Assembly (NCBI GenBank): GCA_903918755.1
Contig: CAIXFN010000110.1
Coordinates: 104,436 to 168,435, forward strand
DNA length: 64,000 nt
Source: an uncultured Pedosphaera sp.
GTDB lineage: Bacteria > Verrucomicrobiota > Verrucomicrobiia > Limisphaerales > Pedosphaeraceae
Direction: 5' to 3'
Each line of letters begins with the position of its first letter. The stretch's first letter is position 1. The notes under the pieces were generated by a model that ran no database searches, had not been told where the DNA came from, and saw only the letters and a list, made by a program, of their open reading frames with translations. A program made the position numbers and the translations under genes. Shown here piece after piece: positions 17,538 through 25,963 of this stretch.

Positions 17538-19997
17538 TCACTGCATCACCGCCCGATAAAAGCGGGACGGTTTGGTAGTGCCAGCCGGGTCGAGGAACTG
17601 GTAAGGGCTGGCGCTTAAATTGGAAATGGTCAACACGTTTATCCAATTGGCTTCCGCCAGGTTGGTGCTGGCTTGCACAAAATAGTTGTAGCCCAGGAGA
17701 CCGTTTAGATTCAGCACCGGGTAACCGGAGAGGACCTGAATTTTCAGGGTTGGCGGAACGAGAACTGAGAGTGTGGCGTTGGAACTGGTAACACTTCCAG
17801 CGAAGTTGCCAACGGTTACCAAATAATTTCCGGCGTTGGTTCCGGTCGCCGCCGGAATCACGTAAACGGAACTTGTTGCTCCGGGAAGGTTCACGCCGTT
17901 GAATTTCCATTGAAATTGGAAGGGATAAGTTCCGCTGCTCCCCACGTTGAAGGTAACTGTGGATCCCACACCGACGCGCTGACTGATGGGTTGGGACGTG
18001 ATTAATGGAGGATCGATGATGCTCAAAAAGGCGTTGGAACTGATCGCGACACCGGCGAGATTGGAAATGGCAACGGAATAAGGACCGGCATTGCGGTCAT
18101 TAAGGTTGGAGATGGTCAGACTGTTGCTCGTGGAGCCGGAAATCTGGCCTCCATCGGAAAGGTTGGTTCCATACCACTTCCACTGGTAGGCAAGCGGTGC
18201 AATTCCCGAAGCGACCACGGAGAAGGTGACCGATTTTCCGGCGGCGCCAAGTTGGCTGCTAGGGTGGACACTGATGACCGGGGTTTGCACCACCGTTAAG
18301 GTCGCCACAGCACTGGTGGCGGTTCCCTGGCTGTCGGTTACGGTCACAAAATAATCACCAGCCAAGTTGGAGGATGTGGAAACGATGGAGAACGACGTAT
18401 CAGCGGTGCCAATGGCAGGTCCGCCGACAGGTGAGCCGTTGAAATACCACTGAAAGAGCAGGGGCGGGGGGCCAACTGCGTTGGCGGCGAAGCTCACATT
18501 TCCTCCAATGCCAATGGTCTGGCTGACGGGTTGCACAGAGAAATAAGGGGTTTGGTCGACGACCAGGGTGGCATTGGAGCTAATCGTCACGCCAAAAACA
18601 TTGGTGATCATGACCGAGTAAACGGCGGCCTCTGCCAGGGAAACACTGGCGATTGCTAGCTGCACGCTCGAAGCTCCCGAGATGTTGCCACCGTCCGCCA
18701 GGGGCGCTCCATTCTTAAGCCACTGATAAGAGATCGGAACGTTCGGCAGGCTGGTTGCGGGCGCAGAAAACGTCGCCAGCGTACCGAGGTGGTTGGTCCG
18801 GATCGCAGGTTGCGAGAGGATTTTGGGAGGATCCAGGGAAAATCGAAACGCGGAAGCGACACTTCCGCCCGGTCCCAGCAGAGTTGTGCCATACAGGTTG
18901 CCATCGGGGCCGAGTGCCAACCCGCTGGGGTAGCGCGAATTGGTAAATGATGCAACCGTGCTAAAAAGGCCCTGAGTGGTGAATTGGAAGACGGTGCCGA
19001 AACCGCTGGAGCCACCCCCCTGGGTGGTTCCATAGAAATTGCCGTCCCTGGCCAGAACCATCGGTCCAACGGGGCCTTGTCCGGCGCTCAGCGAAACAAG
19101 CGGGCGGATGCCGCTCTCCCGGCTAAAGCGAAAAATGACACCTCCGCCGCCAGCCGTGCCACCACTGCCGGTCACGCCGTACATCTGACCATCCGCTCCA
19201 TAGGCAAGTTCGGATTCGGGGTCGGCCCCGTTGGTAATGGTAAAGGTGTCCAGGAGGGTTAAGCCTCCGTTGGTCGAAACCGAGACAATTGTGCCAGCAT
19301 CCAGCGTTCCTCCGGTTGCCATGGGCACGTAGAGGTAGCCATCCCTGGCCAGCAGCGGGGCGCCAATGGGGTGGGACCCGTTCGTGTCGCTGAAACTGAA
19401 AGAGCTTGCCAAGGGGGTAATTGTTCCGTCCGGCGTGAGCCTGAAGACGCAGCCGAAACCTCCCGCCCCTCCGTAGTATGTGGAGCCGTAGAAATTACCA
19501 TCGGAACCAAGCGCGAGCGGCCCATTTGGCGAAGATCCGCTCGCGTAATTAAAACTCACGAAATTGGAGATATTGCCGTTGGTGCTTGCCTTGTAAACAT
19601 TCCCAACCCCGGTTCCGCCGTCATAGGTCATGCCATATAACAGGCCGTCCCTTCCCAACGTTGGACTTGCTTCTGGATGAGCGCCATTTGAACCGGCAAA
19701 GGAAGAAAGAGTGGTCAAGGCACCATTCGGAGTAATGCGGAAAAAGGTTCCCACACCGGCGGAGCCACCTTCACGGGTCGTGCCGTAAAAGTTGCCATCA
19801 TTCGCCAGGGTGAGGCCGGTGGGCATGGAACCGTTTGGATGCACCGAACCGCCGTAAGGGAACTCAAAAATGGTTTGCAGCGTTTGGGCCGACGAAGCCG
19901 GCGCGAGCATGAAAAGCAGCAAAATGAATGGTAACACCTCTAGCCTGCGCAAACATCCCATCCCGAGAAGTTTGGGCCTCGACGCCCTTGCGTTCAT
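17538..19997 (-). CDS. Exported GloVer-repeat/Ig-domain protein with FYR tail
   Basis: 819 residues from the ATG at 19997, chosen because it overlaps the stop of the preceding small ORF (ATGA). A signal peptide ends near ASSA|QT (residue 37). Residues about 45-400 contain at least eight Gloeo/Verruco-type repeats (NGxxPxGxLxxGxDGxxYGTT). Four immunoglobulin-like domains follow (about 400-745; QWLKNG, QWYFNG, QWKWYG, QWKFNG). The last 70 residues are the tail module ending FYRAVMQ. It is probably a surface-anchored or outer-membrane-linked adhesin or binding protein. Base composition looks lower in GC than the neighbours. Confidence 0.87.
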   Translation of the reverse strand: MNARASRPKLLGMGCLRRLEVLPFILLLFMLAPASSAQTLQTIFEFPYGGSVHPNGSMPTGLTLANDGNFYGTTREGGSAGVGTFFRITPNGALTTLSSFAGSNGAHPEASPTLGRDGLLYGMTYDGGTGVGNVYKASTNGNISNFVSFNYASGSSPNGPLALGSDGNFYGSTYYGGAGGFGCVFRLTPDGTITPLASSFSFSDTNGSHPIGAPLLARDGYLYVPMATGGTLDAGTIVSVSTNGGLTLLDTFTITNGADPESELAYGADGQMYGVTGSGGTAGGGGVIFRFSRESGIRPLVSLSAGQGPVGPMVLARDGNFYGTTQGGGSSGFGTVFQFTTQGLFSTVASFTNSRYPSGLALGPDGNLYGTTLLGPGGSVASAFRFSLDPPKILSQPAIRTNHLGTLATFSAPATSLPNVPISYQWLKNGAPLADGGNISGASSVQLAIASVSLAEAAVYSVMITNVFGVTISSNATLVVDQTPYFSVQPVSQTIGIGGNVSFAANAVGPPPLLFQWYFNGSPVGGPAIGTADTSFSIVSTSSNLAGDYFVTVTDSQGTATSAVATLTVVQTPVISVHPSSQLGAAGKSVTFSVVASGIAPLAYQWKWYGTNLSDGGQISGSTSNSLTISNLNDRNAGPYSVAISNLAGVAISSNAFLSIIDPPLITSQPISQRVGVGSTVTFNVGSSGTYPFQFQWKFNGVNLPGATSSVYVIPAATGTNAGNYLVTVGNFAGSVTSSNATLSVLVPPTLKIQVLSGYPVLNLNGLLGYNYFVQASTNLAEANWINVLTISNLSASPYQFLDPAGTTKPSRFYRAVMQ

Positions 19998-20194
19998 CCG
20001 GCTCGACTGAGATTGGCGTTGAGCAAGTCCTTGCATATGTTGGGCGGAGCATGTTCCGGTTTAGCGCGATTTTTTATATATGACCTCAGAGTGAGGATTA
20101 TTAAAGCTAAAAGGCCCGCGAGTGGCTTTTTTGCGATTTTATTTAATTGTCCCCTCCTTGTCGCATCTGACCTTACGGCCGAAGCTGAAGGCAT
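19994..20194 (-). CDS. Small basic membrane protein translationally coupled to the GloVer gene
   Basis: 66 codons from the ATG at 20194, with a GAGG ribosome site 7 bases upstream. The N-terminus is basic and hydrophilic, followed by one hydrophobic stretch (PLAGLLALIILTL, about residues 28-40) and a basic tail (RSYIKNRAK). Its TGA overlaps the GloVer ATG by four bases, so ribosomes could reinitiate. No homologous family recognised; it may be a leader peptide controlling the GloVer gene or a true small membrane protein. Confidence 0.45.
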   Translation of the reverse strand: MPSASAVRSDATRRGQLNKIAKKPLAGLLALIILTLRSYIKNRAKPEHAPPNICKDLLNANLSRAG

Positions 20195-20535
20195 TGGGCT
20201 TCCTCTTTGGATTGGCGTTTATCGCCGATTTGCTGTCACAATACGAAACGGTCTGCCTTCGTATTTACATAAATAATGACAGTATCCTAGCACATGGTGC
20301 CGCACCATGTCAAGTACCGTTCAGACTGGCGGACGGACGCCGTCGTCTTACGGTGGCGGCCGGGGTATTACAAAAAGTATTTCCACAACTGACCATCATT
20401 CACCGGCTGGAGCAGACAAGGGTTAAGGTTGCCAGCATATTCTCTTGACTGTTTCTTGAGTCGATGGAGCAGGAATTTCAAGTAGCCAGCGCCGCCCTTG
20501 CAGACTCGTTTCGCGATCCATGCCAAAGGCCTGGG
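20195..20535. other. Gene-free stretch upstream of the GloVer unit
   Basis: Apart from the promoter and dyad at 20284-20313 and the leader of the small ORF, nothing convincing is seen here. A short minus-strand frame at about 20370-20535 (GYLKFLLHRLKKQ-type residues) is protein-like but lacks a start and a family. Confidence 0.4.
20284..20313 (-). promoter_or_regulatory. Sigma-70 promoter with operator dyad ahead of the GloVer unit
   Basis: Minus-strand TTGACA (plus 20308-20313), an 18-base spacer, then TAGGAT (20284-20289) preceded by TG one base upstream (extended -10). The spacer is filled by a perfect dyad, ACATGGTG-CCG-CACCATGT (20292-20310), overlapping the -35 element, the usual place for a repressor. 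Transcription would start near 20277, about 83 bases before the small ORF. Confidence 0.6.
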
Positions 20536-20755
20536 CTATTCTCCCCGGAATGCGAGCGCCAGTTTCACCTTGCGTTCGTCGCCCTTGGGCAAGGTGACCA
20601 GGTCCCCCTGCTGCCATTGCGGCGCCTGCAGTCCGACGAGCACCAACCGTCCCGCCCCACTTCCCCGGCTTTCCGAACAATCTTTGACTTCATGCCGACC
20701 ACAAAGTCGCACCGGGGCGCTTCCAGCACCAGATCGACCCCAAAAGTTTTATTTC
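20536..20755 (-). pseudogene. Decayed coding fragment of unknown gene, frameshifted
   Basis: Two protein-like segments in adjacent frames read in succession on the minus strand: DLVLEAPRCDFVVG, then after a one-base shift GRLVLVGLQAPQWQQGDLV and KVKLALAFRGE to a TAG at 20538. This looks like the C-terminal end of a lost gene. It abuts the hicA remnant, consistent with a deletion junction. Family not recognised. Confidence 0.35.
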
Positions 20756-20785
20756 ACTCCCACTCTGGTCGCGCGGCAGCTTCAT
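20690..20785 (-). pseudogene. hicA: hicA toxin remnant
   Basis: Starts with ATG overlapping the hicB stop (ATGA). The first residues MKLPRDQSGSE, then KLLG, match the conserved HicA N-terminus, but after about 16 residues the frame leaves the family and stops at residue 31. The double-stranded RNA-binding domain with the catalytic SGSH histidine is missing, so no active mRNA-interferase can be made. Confidence 0.7.
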
Positions 20786-20946
20786 GCAGTGACAAGGACT
20801 CCGTCACGCTCCAGGCGAAAAAGGACGGACGCGGGCTTGGTCTGGTCAAAGAAAAAGCCGGCCACGGCCTCGCGGACGTTCTGGCACAACTCCACCACGT
20901 AACCGCCATCCCCCTCCTGCGTCACTTGGAATACGATCTTATTCAT
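20782..20946 (-). pseudogene. hicB: hicB antitoxin with internal deletion
   Basis: 54 codons: MNKIVFQVTQEGDGGYVVE at the start and QNVREAVAGFFFDQTKPASV later are hallmarks of HicB-type antitoxins. The segment normally between them, around the FTQGDTWEEL motif (about 16-20 residues), is missing in frame. The ATGA overlap with the hicA remnant preserves the normal hicBA layout. The protein lacks a core strand and is probably non-functional. Confidence 0.75.
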
Positions 20947-21078
20947 GCTGCGCATAGCCTGAACAACCGTGGTCTGAATCGCATGTCTTCGGCGGTTTGA
21001 CGATTGTCGGCATTCAACCGCGATCTCCCAAAGCGCCAGAGGGACCTTCCAAGCCATGGATCTCAACCCACCAGCCTA

Positions 21079-22794
21079 CTACAACCCCGGCGTGGGCGGC
21101 CGCACTGGCGCGTGGGCACTCAGCACTCCCGTCGCCTTGGTCACGCGTTTGTAGATCTTGTCGCCGCAGGTGACATACAGCTCATTAAACTTGGGACCGC
21201 CGAGCGCCACGCCGGTCACCAGCGAGCGTTGTGGGGGCGGCAGGATCACGTTCACCCGACCGGGTTGATCGCAGATTTGGACGCCCATCTCCGTGGCCAC
21301 ATAGAGCCAGCCTTTGTTGTCCACGGCCATCCCGCCGCCATAGCTCTGCCCGCTGCCGGGCGCCAGGTGCAGGCAGAAATAGCGCTGCCGCGCCGTGAGC
21401 GTGCCGTCGGGTTGGATGTGGAAGGAATAGGCGAACTGCCCGCGCGCATCGGTCACGATCAGCAGGCTTTGATCCGGCGTAAACTGCACGCCGACCGGTT
21501 CCGCGATGCCTTCGTCCACCAGCAACTTTTGCCCGCGGCGATTGACGAACCAGATCTTGTGATGCGCCGGGTCGGTGAAATAGATCTCCCCCTGGTGATT
21601 AATCGCCAATCCCGCGCAACCGGGCGCCCGCAACACCGGCGTCGGCCGGCCGCTGGCGTCATAAACCGCGATCCGGGCGGCGCCATTTTCGCAGCCATAA
21701 AGGTAGCCGCTGGCGCCATAGGCCAGTCCCCGCACGCCCGCGCAGCCCGTGGCAAACACCACCGGCTTGCCATCCTTTCCCACCTTGAAAATGCGGTCAC
21801 TGCCCGAGTCCCCATAGAACACTTCGCCGGCCTCGTTGACGGCCAAACCTTCGGAATGGCCAACCCCGGTGCCCACCAATTGCCAACCCTCGCCCGGAAC
21901 CAAAATTTCCTTGGCCTTCGCCGAGCCCAACCCCGCGGTCACCGGCGTCGGGTACCCCTTCCACAACCAGCGCAAGGCGTCGGGAAAGATCGCGCCCGCA
22001 TGTTTGCCGTTGTGCCCGCCATCGCCCCAGACGTGGTTCACTTCATAGCCGGCAAACTCCAGCGCCGAGAGCATTTCCTGGTTGGCCAGGAACCAGTTGC
22101 CGCCGTAGATGTTTTGATCATTCGAGCCGTCCTGCAAAAACACGCGAATCGGCTTGGGGTCTGTCTTGCGGATCAGGATCGGATACTCATTGCCGCCGCG
22201 CAGTCCCACAAACGTGCCGATGGAACTGAACACGCGACTGAACGCGTCCGGCCGTTCCCAGGCGGCGGTGAACGCCGCAATGGCGCCGGAACTCGCGCCT
22301 GCGATCGCGCGGTCATTCGGGTCCGTGCTTACATTGTATTTCTTCGCCACCTCGGGCAGGATTTCTTCCAGTAGAAACCGCGCATAATCGCCGCCCATGC
22401 CGTCGTATTCGTAGCTCCGGTTGTAGCGATCCAGGGCGTTGGTGTCCGCCGCCTTCACCCGCCCGTGCATGACAAACACCCCGATCATCACCGGGATTTC
22501 GCCCCGCTGGATCAGGTTGTCGAAAACCGTCGGCGCGCTGTATTGAATGCCGTCCTGGAAAAACATCACGCACGCGGGTTTGGACGCGTCGTATTGCTTG
22601 GGCACGTAGATCCAATAATCGCGGGTGGTGCCGGGAAAAATGGTGCTGCGGTCGAAGGTATATTTGGTCACCTCGCCGCGCGGGACGCCGGGCTGGGTTT
22701 TGGAATCCGGTCCCAGCACATAATCATCCGCTGCGCGAAGCGCCGGGGTGAAACTCAGGAGAAGCAAACTCGTGGCCAGGATAAATGCGCGCAT
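21079..22794 (-). CDS. Exported esterase fused to SMP-30/gluconolactonase-like propeller
   Basis: 571 residues. A signal peptide (about 1-21) is followed by an enterochelin-esterase-like alpha/beta-hydrolase (about 22-300) with nucleophile GASSG (S168) and late histidines (GDGGHNGKHAG, H261/H265). Residues about 315-555 form an SMP-30/gluconolactonase/NHL-like propeller (GHSEGLAVNEAGEVFYGDSG, IYFTDPAHHKIW). Both parts suggest carbohydrate ester or lactone hydrolysis in the periplasm. This combination also occurs as separate genes; here one polypeptide carries both. Confidence 0.88.
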   Translation of the reverse strand: MRAFILATSLLLLSFTPALRAADDYVLGPDSKTQPGVPRGEVTKYTFDRSTIFPGTTRDYWIYVPKQYDASKPACVMFFQDGIQYSAPTVFDNLIQRGEIPVMIGVFVMHGRVKAADTNALDRYNRSYEYDGMGGDYARFLLEEILPEVAKKYNVSTDPNDRAIAGASSGAIAAFTAAWERPDAFSRVFSSIGTFVGLRGGNEYPILIRKTDPKPIRVFLQDGSNDQNIYGGNWFLANQEMLSALEFAGYEVNHVWGDGGHNGKHAGAIFPDALRWLWKGYPTPVTAGLGSAKAKEILVPGEGWQLVGTGVGHSEGLAVNEAGEVFYGDSGSDRIFKVGKDGKPVVFATGCAGVRGLAYGASGYLYGCENGAARIAVYDASGRPTPVLRAPGCAGLAINHQGEIYFTDPAHHKIWFVNRRGQKLLVDEGIAEPVGVQFTPDQSLLIVTDARGQFAYSFHIQPDGTLTARQRYFCLHLAPGSGQSYGGGMAVDNKGWLYVATEMGVQICDQPGRVNVILPPPQRSLVTGVALGGPKFNELYVTCGDKIYKRVTKATGVLSAHAPVRPPTPGL

Positions 22795-22850
22795 ATTTTA
22801 GATCTCTAAAGCGATTATGCGCCGGCCCCCGGGAAATTCAAGCCGCGCCT

Positions 22851-24425
22851 TCAGCCCAGTTTGGCGCCCTTAAACCCGAGCCGACGGAAGAGCATCGTTC
22901 CCATCTCGGCCGCCGAGGCGACGCGCAATTGCAGCGTCACCACCAAATACACCAGAGAGGCGGCGGTCATGGGCACAAAGACGTCGCCCAGTTGCCGCCA
23001 CAAACCGGCATGCCCGATGGCCTGATTCCACCAACGGTGCCCACCCCAGGCCACCAACCCCGCCAGTATGACGGCTCCCCCGGTCTTCAGCAGGGTCGTG
23101 CGCAGGGCGGAAAGTTCCAGGCGACCCAACTTGCGACGCAGGGCATACAGCAGCAGCGACAAGTTGATGGCCGCGCTCATCGTATTGGCCAGCGCCAACC
23201 CGCCCTGCCGGTAACGGGTCACCAGCACCATGGCAAACACCAGGTTGACCGCCAGGCAAAACACGCTGATCCGCATCGGCGTCCGGGTGTCCCCCAAGGC
23301 GTAGAACGCGCGCGCCAGGATATTGTTCACCGAAAACAGCACCAGCCCCGGAGCCATGAATACCAGCGCCTCCGTCACCCCCTGCGTGGCCTGCTCATCA
23401 AATCGGCCATGCTGAAACAGCAACCGGATGATGGGTTCCGCCAGCAGGAACAGTAGCACGGACGCGAGCACATTGATGAAGACCAGGTGCTCCAGGCCAT
23501 GCCGAAGCAGGCCGCGAAATTCCCCAAACTTCTTGTCCGCCGCCAAGCCGGAAAGTGTGGGCAACAAAAAAGTGGCCAGCGAAATTCCAAACACGCCTTG
23601 CGGCAACTCCATCAACCGGACCGCGAAATTGAACGAAGCCAGGATCGAGGGATCCACCGCGAAGGCGATGCTTTGGGTCACCGCGACATTCAGTTGAAAG
23701 GCCGCGACCCCGATGGTCCCGGGAATCATCTGGTGCACCACCCGTTTGACCGTGGGTTCACCCCAGGGGGACACCCACTGGTAGCGGAAACCCTCGCCGC
23801 GCAAAGTAGGCAGTTGAAAAAGCGCCTGCGCCAGTCCCGCCAGTAGCACGCCGATCGCCAGCCCGAATATCTGCTTATGCAATTCCTGGCCCAGGAGGGG
23901 GGCGATCAGGAACACCGACGCGATCAGCACCACATTCATCATCACGGTGCCGGTCGCGGGAATGAAAAAATGGCCGCGCGCATTGAGTATCCCCATGAAG
24001 ATCGCCGCCAGGCACACCAGCAGCATGTAGGGAAACATCACTCGCACCAGGCGTAGCATCAGGTCGGTCTTGGCGGGAAACACCCCCACTGCCAAAGCGA
24101 TCGTAATGCCGACAATGGCCAGAACGGTGATGGCTCCGGCCGCGACCAGCAGACCCGAGATCACCGCATTCGCGGCCCGCCACATCTCTTTGGGCGTGGC
24201 GGTGCGCTCCTTTTCCTTGAAAATCGGGATAAAAGAAGCCGTCAACGCCCCTTCCCCCAGCAAGCGGCGGAACAGGTTGGGAATTGTGAAGGCCAGTTGA
24301 AAAGCGCCGTTCACCCAACCTACCCCCATAAACCCCGAATACACAATTTCCCGCACCATGCCGAGGACACGGCTGGTCAGGGTGGCGGCGGCCATCGCGC
24401 CCGAAGACTTCAACATCTGCGACAT
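22851..24425 (-). CDS. murJ: Lipid II flippase MurJ
   Basis: 524 residues, almost entirely hydrophobic with about 14 predicted membrane helices of the MVF/MviN family. The N-terminus (LTSRVLGMVREIVYSGFMG) and the FTIPNLFRRLLGEGALTASF segment are diagnostic of MurJ, as is QGVFGISLATFLLPTLS in the middle. It flips lipid II across the inner membrane for peptidoglycan synthesis. No other cell-wall gene is adjacent. Confidence 0.95.
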   Translation of the reverse strand: MSQMLKSSGAMAAATLTSRVLGMVREIVYSGFMGVGWVNGAFQLAFTIPNLFRRLLGEGALTASFIPIFKEKERTATPKEMWRAANAVISGLLVAAGAITVLAIVGITIALAVGVFPAKTDLMLRLVRVMFPYMLLVCLAAIFMGILNARGHFFIPATGTVMMNVVLIASVFLIAPLLGQELHKQIFGLAIGVLLAGLAQALFQLPTLRGEGFRYQWVSPWGEPTVKRVVHQMIPGTIGVAAFQLNVAVTQSIAFAVDPSILASFNFAVRLMELPQGVFGISLATFLLPTLSGLAADKKFGEFRGLLRHGLEHLVFINVLASVLLFLLAEPIIRLLFQHGRFDEQATQGVTEALVFMAPGLVLFSVNNILARAFYALGDTRTPMRISVFCLAVNLVFAMVLVTRYRQGGLALANTMSAAINLSLLLYALRRKLGRLELSALRTTLLKTGGAVILAGLVAWGGHRWWNQAIGHAGLWRQLGDVFVPMTAASLVYLVVTLQLRVASAAEMGTMLFRRLGFKGAKLG

Positions 24426-24554
24426 TGCGGGCGCAGTTTAAAGCCGAAACGTCCGCCATCAAGGGAGAAAGGAATTATCCGGGAAACCGCGCACAATATG
24501 CGTCCAACCCCCATTTGCCGATCCTTCCGGCCGACGCGCAAATCATCCGGCCGC

Positions 24555-25337
24555 TCAGAAGCGATACACTTCGTTGTCGCCCGCAAAAGTGCAGGGAATA
24601 TCCGGCAAAAGCTTCGCCACCAGGCGCTTGGTTTTGGGCATGTTCGCCCATTGCGCCCGCCCCACATGCATGAACAAAATCTGTTTGATCGGCCGCCCGG
24701 CGAGGTAGGCCAGCAAGTCTTCCACTTGGAAGTGCGCCAGTTCGCAAACCAACAAATCCAGGGGTTTCTTCAACAGCGGCTCCAAATCCTCCGGTTTGCC
24801 AATATCGGCGCTATGGGCCACCCGTTTCTTCCCCGCTTCCAGCAGGAAAGAAAACGCTTCGAACCGGTGGGGATACCGCTTCTGGAAGGCATGCCGCAAT
24901 TGTTCCAGATGCGTGGTGGGAAACGGGGTTATCTTGACCTCCCCGACCTCCATCACCCGGGCGACTTTCAGCGCCTCAAACTTCAGCTTAAAATCCAACA
25001 GTTCCGGAAAGACCGTGCTGAGTTCCAGCAACCGCTGGATGGGTTTGATGCCGTCCTTGGGCAGGCTAACCGTAAGCGGCTTGGTCCGCGCTTCCAACCA
25101 GAATCCCTGCATCAGCATGAAAAACCCGCCCACATGATCGGAATGCAGGTGGGAAAGCAGAATCTGATCAATAGCGTCGTAGGACAATCCCGACGCCTTA
25201 TAACTGCTGCTGATGGGCTCGCCGCAATCGATCAGGACGGAAGTCTCCCCAAACCGGTATAGAAAGGAAGAATGATGGCGGTCAGCGCAAGGCCAGCCGT
25301 CACCCACTCCAAAACATCTGATTGAGCATTCTGCCAT
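24555..25337 (-). CDS. MBL-fold metallo-hydrolase (RNase Z/AhpD-like subgroup)
   Basis: 260 residues with the metallo-beta-lactamase metal-binding motif HLHSDH (about residues 62-67), later His/Asp ligands (HSADIGKPEDL) and a C-terminal MHVGRA motif. It is related to ribonuclease Z, phosphodiesterase and similar hydrolases. The long exosite arm of true RNase Z is not evident, so the substrate is open. Monocistronic on the minus strand between folA and murJ. Confidence 0.85.
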   Translation of the reverse strand: MAECSIRCFGVGDGWPCADRHHSSFLYRFGETSVLIDCGEPISSSYKASGLSYDAIDQILLSHLHSDHVGGFFMLMQGFWLEARTKPLTVSLPKDGIKPIQRLLELSTVFPELLDFKLKFEALKVARVMEVGEVKITPFPTTHLEQLRHAFQKRYPHRFEAFSFLLEAGKKRVAHSADIGKPEDLEPLLKKPLDLLVCELAHFQVEDLLAYLAGRPIKQILFMHVGRAQWANMPKTKRLVAKLLPDIPCTFAGDNEVYRF

Positions 25338-25486
25338 GCGTTCGCAATTTCGATAACCATTCCTAATCGAGCATTATCGATGCCAGATTGAGAATGAATT
25401 CGCCAGTTTGCGCAAGCGCGTAATCTGGCAGTTTTCGGCCACTTTTCAAGCCGCCGGATGGCCCCATCCTTCCCCGTTTTCGCCCT

Positions 25487-25960
25487 TCAAGCCGCCAGAC
25501 CGGTATTGCGGTACTGGATGATCTTGAATTCCGGACCGTCCTGCAATTCCCGCACCACTTCAAATTTTTCCTCAAACGCAGGAAATAATACATCCCCGCT
25601 GACGAACAGCTTTACCAAGGTGAGGAACAGCTCGTCACAATGCGGCAGGGCCTGCTCGTAAATTTGCGCCCCTCCGCAAATGAACATTTGCCGCGCCTCG
25701 GTCGACGGGTCGAGTTCCGCCAGTGATCCCACCACCCGGATCCCCGGATAGGAAAAACCTCTCCGGCTCAAAATAATGGTTTCCCGGTTCGGCAGCGGCC
25801 GCCCGATCGATTCAAATGTCCGTCGTCCCATGATGACGACCTGCCCCGTGGTCTGCTGCTTGAACCACTTGAAATCTGCCGGCAGGTGCCAGGGAATCTG
25901 GTTCCCCTGACCGATCACCCGATTCTCCGCCATGGCCGCGATGGCTTTGAAATACTTCAT
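25487..25960 (-). CDS. folA: Dihydrofolate reductase
   Basis: 157 residues, typical for DHFR. The active site is visible as AENRVIGQGNQIPWHLPADF, with the acidic catalytic residue in the LPADF motif, followed by the NADPH site VVIMGRRTFESIG and ICGGAQIY. It reduces dihydrofolate to tetrahydrofolate using NADPH. It begins 3 bases after the stop of the TolB-like gene, so is probably co-transcribed. No thymidylate synthase gene lies in the window. Confidence 0.96.
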   Translation of the reverse strand: MKYFKAIAAMAENRVIGQGNQIPWHLPADFKWFKQQTTGQVVIMGRRTFESIGRPLPNRETIILSRRGFSYPGIRVVGSLAELDPSTEARQMFICGGAQIYEQALPHCDELFLTLVKLFVSGDVLFPAFEEKFEVVRELQDGPEFKIIQYRNTGLAA

Positions 25961-25963
25961 TCG

